Positions 6,278 to 6,705 of a stretch of DNA of 6,705 nt are shown here, piece by piece (position 1 is the stretch's first letter; the number at the start of each line of letters is the position of its first letter). This DNA comes from Xanthobacteraceae bacterium (GTDB taxonomy: Bacteria > Pseudomonadota > Alphaproteobacteria > Rhizobiales > Xanthobacteraceae). The DNA lies in assembly GCA_030648135.1 (NCBI GenBank), contig JAUSIF010000233.1, positions 1 through 6,705 of the forward strand. Reading direction: 5' to 3'. The position numbers and the translations under genes were made by a program. Below the pieces are notes generated by a model. The model did no database searches, had not been told where the DNA came from, and saw nothing but the letters and a program-made list of their open reading frames with translations.

Positions 6278-6705
6278 GGCAATCGCCTCATTTCGAGCGT
6301 CGATCCCGCCGCATAACCTTCGCTCTCGGGAGGCACCAGAACCCAGCCGTCGGCGCGGGCGAGCGCGTTCCACGGGAAAAATCCGGAGGCGAGCGGCTCG
6401 ACCCCTTTATCGGTGCGGCGGACGGGGATGACCTCGGCGATGCCGACGGTCGAAGCGATCTTGCGGGAAAGCGTGACCGAAATTCCCGGCTCGTCCGCGG
6501 ACCGTCCCGAGAGGCGGGCGATCAATCGACGCCCGGCCACCAGCCAGACCGCGAGCGCCGCGTCGAGCCTTCCGGGCAGCATCAGCACCGGGCGAGCGCC
6601 GACCGATCCGAGCGCCGCGGTCTCGCCCGGCGAGAGGCCCAGCCCATGGAGTTCGACCCGGCCGACGCGGGCGAGGGTCTTCACGCTCGCATCGCGCCGT
6701 CCCGG
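6274..6705 (-). CDS. MoeA-like molybdopterin-binding protein, 5' part outside window
   Basis: The last 143 residues are visible. The frame is open to the right edge (PGRRDASVKTLARVGRVEL...), so the GTG at 6684 is an internal valine and the start lies beyond 6705. The visible part matches the end of the MoeA molybdopterin-binding domain (VGRVELHGLGLSPGETAALG, then VLMLPGRLDAALAVW) followed by domain IV, ending NALARADGWVLVPPESEGYAAGSTLEM. The usual PGNP/PGFP loop before the last helix reads PGRLDA, and the usual PGKP reads PGET. It may therefore bind the cofactor or chaperone it rather than perform the standard reaction; that is inference. It is the first visible gene of the minus-strand unit and is coupled by GTGA to the full MoeA downstream. 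It is distinct from that protein, so the locus carries two divergent MoeA paralogues in tandem. Confidence 0.85.
   Translation of the reverse strand, partial: PGRRDASVKTLARVGRVELHGLGLSPGETAALGSVGARPVLMLPGRLDAALAVWLVAGRRLIARLSGRSADEPGISVTLSRKIASTVGIAEVIPVRRTDKGVEPLASGFFPWNALARADGWVLVPPESEGYAAGSTLEMRRLP
6286..6289 (-). promoter_or_regulatory. GAGG ribosome binding site deciding the MoeA start
   Basis: GAGG on the minus strand (6289-6286), inside the end of the upstream gene, lies eight bases before the GTG at 6277. This is the standard Shine-Dalgarno core at optimal spacing. It is the main evidence for choosing this GTG over in-frame codons further upstream. Confidence 0.65.

Noticed and set aside
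4922..6316. 464-residue open frame on the plus strand across the MoeA fusion
   Set aside because: It is a shadow of the high-GC MoeA gene: full of R, A, G, H and D, with no recognisable domain, while the opposite strand carries clear MoeA motifs throughout.
6278..6373. Upstream extension of the MoeA fusion to 6373
   Set aside because: It overlaps the paralogue's C-terminal coding region, which has clear MoeA domain IV sequence, and the added residues are arginine-rich filler.

Overview
This 6.7 kb window comes from a GC-rich chromosome. Its protein families, its coding style and a pair of GCCGGGCAT/ATGCCCGGC intergenic palindromes point to an alphaproteobacterium, most likely Hyphomicrobiales of the Bradyrhizobium/Rhodopseudomonas/Xanthobacteraceae type. 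The taxonomic call is inference; no rRNA or tRNA is present to anchor it.

Layout. (1) Positions 2-1927, plus strand: the 3' part of a large polyferredoxin with four cysteine clusters of the 4Fe-4S type and two further CxxC pairs. It enters from the left edge, so its start is not in the window. (2) Positions 2094-2648, plus strand: a small exported protein of distinctly lower GC, which I read as distantly VasI/TagO-like. It has its own AT-rich upstream region with a possible promoter. (3) Positions 2649-2950: a gap between convergent genes, filled by a composite palindromic repeat with several stem-loops. (4) Minus strand, read from the right edge leftward: the end of a MoeA-like molybdopterin-binding protein (6705-6274), a full MoeA fused to a periplasmic-binding-protein-like domain (6277-4286), and an exported WD40 propeller fused to a class I cytochrome c (4243-2951). 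The first two overlap by GTGA and the third follows after about 40 bases, so the three look like one transcription unit running out of the window.

How they fit together. Two MoeA-type proteins act in the cytoplasm on molybdenum insertion into molybdopterin. The polyferredoxin is a cytoplasmic iron-sulfur electron carrier or maturation factor. The WD40-cytochrome c is a periplasmic electron carrier. Together they look like the accessory shell of a molybdenum enzyme, and formate dehydrogenase is my best guess. No catalytic subunit, FdhD or TorD-type chaperone lies in the window, so the enzyme itself is inferred.

Two starts needed correction. The polyferredoxin and the right-hand MoeA-like gene both remain open to the window edge, and the GTG codons that look like starts (71 and 6684) are internal valines. 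The MoeA fusion starts at the GTG at 6277, not further upstream.
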